Both the position numbers and the translations under genes were made by a program. Below are positions 61,271 through 64,000 of a stretch of 64,000 bases of DNA, piece after piece. Location of the stretch: the NCBI GenBank assembly GCA_037576215.1, contig JBANDB010000002.1, forward strand, positions 5,332,001 to 5,396,000. Reading direction: 5' to 3'. The first letter of the stretch is position 1; each line of letters starts with the position of its first letter. The DNA is from Armillaria gallica (Eukaryota > Basidiomycota > Agaricomycetes > Agaricales > Physalacriaceae). Below the pieces are notes generated by a model. That model ran no database searches and had not been told where the DNA came from. It worked only from the letters and a program-made list of their open reading frames with translations.

Positions 61271-63680
61271 CTAACGTCTCTGGGTCTTCCCACCCTTACG
61301 TTTACCAGCAAACAGATGTTTTGGCTGAAAGGAAAGGTCAGACATTTGCATTGTATCGCATCCTGCAGATTCCTCACCATTTTGACTTTGATTGCACGAT
61401 CGCTCTCTCCAGCCTTGGCAAGTTGGTTTCGCGGCCGCTGTCCAAGATTCCGTAGCTTGACCGCCCTGGATGCTTGCTGGATATACATGAGCAAGCAGTA
61501 TCGTAAAGCTTAACAGATAGACTTACCCCTTCGTCCCGTAAACCAGCGAATTGTCGATTTGTCTTCGGTGCCCGTCTGTCTATCGCCACCACCGCACCAG
61601 AATTTCCCTTAACGCGCTTGGTCGATGCCTTCTCCTCACCATCAACGTCCATCCCGTCATCGTCCTCTCCATCATTCTCCATGTCATCATCATCGACATC
61701 CATCTCGGCTTCCTCGGTCCTCTTCCGCTTCGCTCCCGCCACCTTGGCCAGCACCGTTGCACGCTCTTGTATCCGACTCGGGTCCAAGCCTGCCTTGGTC
61801 ATCCCGTCTGTCAAATCTGACAGTGACCGCGTTGTCGCTGTCCGAGGCATACGAGCCTGGTTCTTTTTGCTCTTCTTGATACTCTGCGAGTGAATCTTGT
61901 GTGAGAGGGCGACCTGAGCTTCCTGGGCTTCGCGTTCGTCATCAGAGTCATACTATTACAAGCCCCTTAGGTGTGAGAGAAGAAGAGGAACAAGAGGTGC
62001 TCACCATCTCTTCGCTGTCATAGAACCCTTCTGTCTGAAGGCGCTCTTCTTCACGTTCGAGAGCGTCGAGCTTCTCCAGAATGTCGGGGTCAATGAAGTC
62101 GGCAATGTTCTTACCATCCATGATCTCGGGTATGATGTCCATCTTCCATTCAGGATTGGCAAGGAGGTAATCCTCTGTTGATACAGTCAGTCAACACTGA
62201 AGAAGGACGGGGAGGCACGTACGTTTGAGGTTGATGTTGTAAACACCAGGTCCACCTTCTTCTAACTCAATATCCTTCTGCAATCGCCGCCTGTTAGGAT
62301 CATCTTTGTCGAACTTCTTCTTGCTCTTCACTGCCTCAGGTATACAAGGTGCACGAACCACATCATCGCGTGCTTTAGGCTGCGCGACGTGTATCCGGTT
62401 AATGATGGAATTAATTTTGCTGCCCTGGATTTTGGACTCAACGCGGTGAGCGAGGAGAGCCTCGCAGGCCTTGTTTTTAAGCTCCATCACACCCTCCTCG
62501 GAATAGCATGAGACCTGAACGCATTGCACGCCTTCGGAGTCAATGATCTCCTGAACAAGGGCACGAGAGTCGGGGTGGACGTCTTCAAGACGCATGACAT
62601 CGATTTTGTTGATGATAAGGAGAGTCGGTTTGCCGTTGAAAAGGGGTTTAATGGAATGGAAGAGTTTGCACTATAACAATGTCAGATAATTTGCGATTGC
62701 GATCCAATTGGCTGGAACTCACCTGAGCTTCGATGGTATAACCACACTGCTCACTCAGATCCATGAAATAGAGGACGGCACTCTTCAGATGGGCCAACGC
62801 CGTAATACTCTGCATCTCAATCGTGTTCATATCCTCCAGAGGGTGGTCCAAGATACCGGGCGTATCGATGACCTGCCATCGAAGGTATTTATAATCCAGA
62901 TGTCCCACAAAGAGGGATTTTGTGGTAAAAGCGTAGGGTTGGACGTCAACGTCGGCCCGAGTAACTTTGTTGATGAATGAAGATTTTCCGACGTTGGGGT
63001 AGCCGCAAATAAGAAGGGTTCGGGTATTGGGATCGATGGCAGGGAGACGGGATATATGTTGGCGCACTTGTTCTAGGTATGCGAGGGGGTCCTTTTGACG
63101 CCGCATGATTGTAGCCATCCTAAACAAGCTTCGGTATTCTGCAAAGTAGAAAAAGAACTGAATTGCTCACCGACCAAGAGCAGCCCTTTTCAGCTGCTTG
63201 CAGCGATACAGACTGTCGCCGTACTTGATCAGTCTGACGAAGTCCTTGGCTACATTGTCAATAAGATTTTGAGCAGTGCGGAGTTGACCAAGGGCGAGTT
63301 TGTAATGATTTTTGTCGTAAAGAACGTTCATGAGGGACGAAAGGAAAGGGTGTAGGTCCTGTCTTGAAAGTGAACATTATTCCGACATCGAAAAAAAAAG
63401 TAAACGCACGTCCAACATGGGAAAGTCGTTCAGTATTGCACCCAGCTTTTCGTCGAATGTATCTTGCGTGAATTTGACCTTTCTCATATAGAAATTCCGT
63501 ATACGGCTGATTTTGAAGTTTTTGTGAATGACCTATGCAGCAAATGAGTCTTCCCTAGATGATATTTAAGCGAATTGAGCTGACCGTTGGCGTCTTTCGC
63601 TGTGTCTTGGACAGCACAATGTCCAAGAAATCAGCCGCCGTAGGCACTGGCGCAATGGCCTTGAGACCGCTGGTCGACAT
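61271..63680 (-). CDS. NOG1: Nucleolar GTP-binding protein 1, 60S biogenesis GTPase
   Basis: The start [20 protein letters not shown] is at 63680. The N-terminal NOG domain reads [40 protein letters not shown] and [20 protein letters not shown]. The GTPase domain has G1 [14 protein letters not shown]3 [18 protein letters not shown] and G4 LLIINKIDV. Then come [40 protein letters not shown], an acidic stretch ([16 protein letters not shown]) and the basic end [17 protein letters not shown] at 61271. Nog1 binds pre-60S particles in the nucleolus and is released in the cytoplasm. All GTPase motifs are intact. About ten exons. Confidence 0.95.
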
Positions 63681-64000
63681 GATGGCAAGATGAGAGAAGT
63701 GGGAGACGTCTGAAGGTGGAGAACAGGGTTTACATGAGACTGGAAAGAATTTTTGATAGATTTCCCACGATGCATTTCCACGTGTCGGGCTGGATCTTAT
63801 CTCCAACCTCCTGCTACTCCTTAGAAAAGGCAAACACGAATGCGGATTACTTGGAATTGATCTTATACCTGTATGCGGACCTCATACTTACTTTGTGACT
63901 CTAGGAATGACAGGATTCTTCGCTTGGCTTTCCAGTGAAAGCTCTTGCGAAAAGTCTACCGTTACTCGGCTCACCACTGTCGCTTCGATTCATATGCGAA
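63681..64000. other. Promoter region of NOG1 at the right edge
   Basis: Upstream of the NOG1 start codon. A 60-codon plus ORF (63716-63898) has no motifs. No TATA box was evident; the next gene lies outside the window. Confidence 0.5.

Overview
This window looks like nuclear DNA of a filamentous basidiomycete, most likely an Agaricomycete. The genes are intron-dense, with many spliceosomal introns of about 45-70 nt. Gene content also fits: an F-box/LRR gene, a KRE6-type GH16 gene, an MpaB-type oxygenase, a DUF1479 oxygenase, a tyrosinase, a P450, and a tRNA-Trp with a short intron. Most genes sit on alternating strands with short spacers. Exon boundaries below were read by eye from GT-AG signals, reading frame and family motifs, so gene ends are more reliable than internal junctions.

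Layout. 0-6 kb: a left-truncated F-box/LRR gene, an FHA plus kinase gene of the CHK2/Rad53/Cds1 type, and an aminoglycoside-phosphotransferase-like gene. 6-11.9 kb: poor in recognisable genes, with weak candidates only. 11.9-20 kb: a divergent pair (40S ribosomal protein S0/uS2 and V-ATPase subunit E), a tyrosinase, a short coiled-coil candidate, and KRE6/SKN1. 20-28 kb: an accessory block. A sugar O-acetyltransferase gene is split by about 3.25 kb of inserted DNA that carries unrecognised repeat-module ORFs and an F-box fragment. A DUF1479 oxygenase and a second, intact O-acetyltransferase follow. 28-37.7 kb: an unknown membrane-like gene, the MpaB-family oxygenase, a large unknown gene ending in a PD-(D/E)XK-like domain, and a small two-exon gene. 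37.7-44.7 kb: a kinesin, a P450, and the mitochondrial metalloprotease ATP23. 46-55.8 kb: a Zn2Cys6 transcription factor, an Afi1/SPA-type polarity protein, and an aspartic protease with a possible GPI anchor. 57.3-64 kb: an SDR, tRNA-Trp, a nuclear protein with a possible winged-helix C-terminus, and NOG1.

How the genes fit together. Housekeeping genes (RPS0, NOG1, VMA4, ATP23, CHK2, kinesin, AFI1) alternate with accessory oxidative and secreted-enzyme genes (tyrosinase, DUF1479, MpaB, P450, SDR, protease). No coherent biosynthetic cluster can be shown from sequence alone.

The most unusual part is 20.2-23.5 kb. Two tandem units of unknown protein, each with two copies of an HG...HLxxGxC-type motif at nearly the same spacing, lie inside a broken acetyltransferase gene. 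A second cross-cutting observation is that RPS0 and the kinesin carry reading-frame breaks at short C runs, each repaired by one extra C. This points to homopolymer errors in the assembly rather than real pseudogenes.
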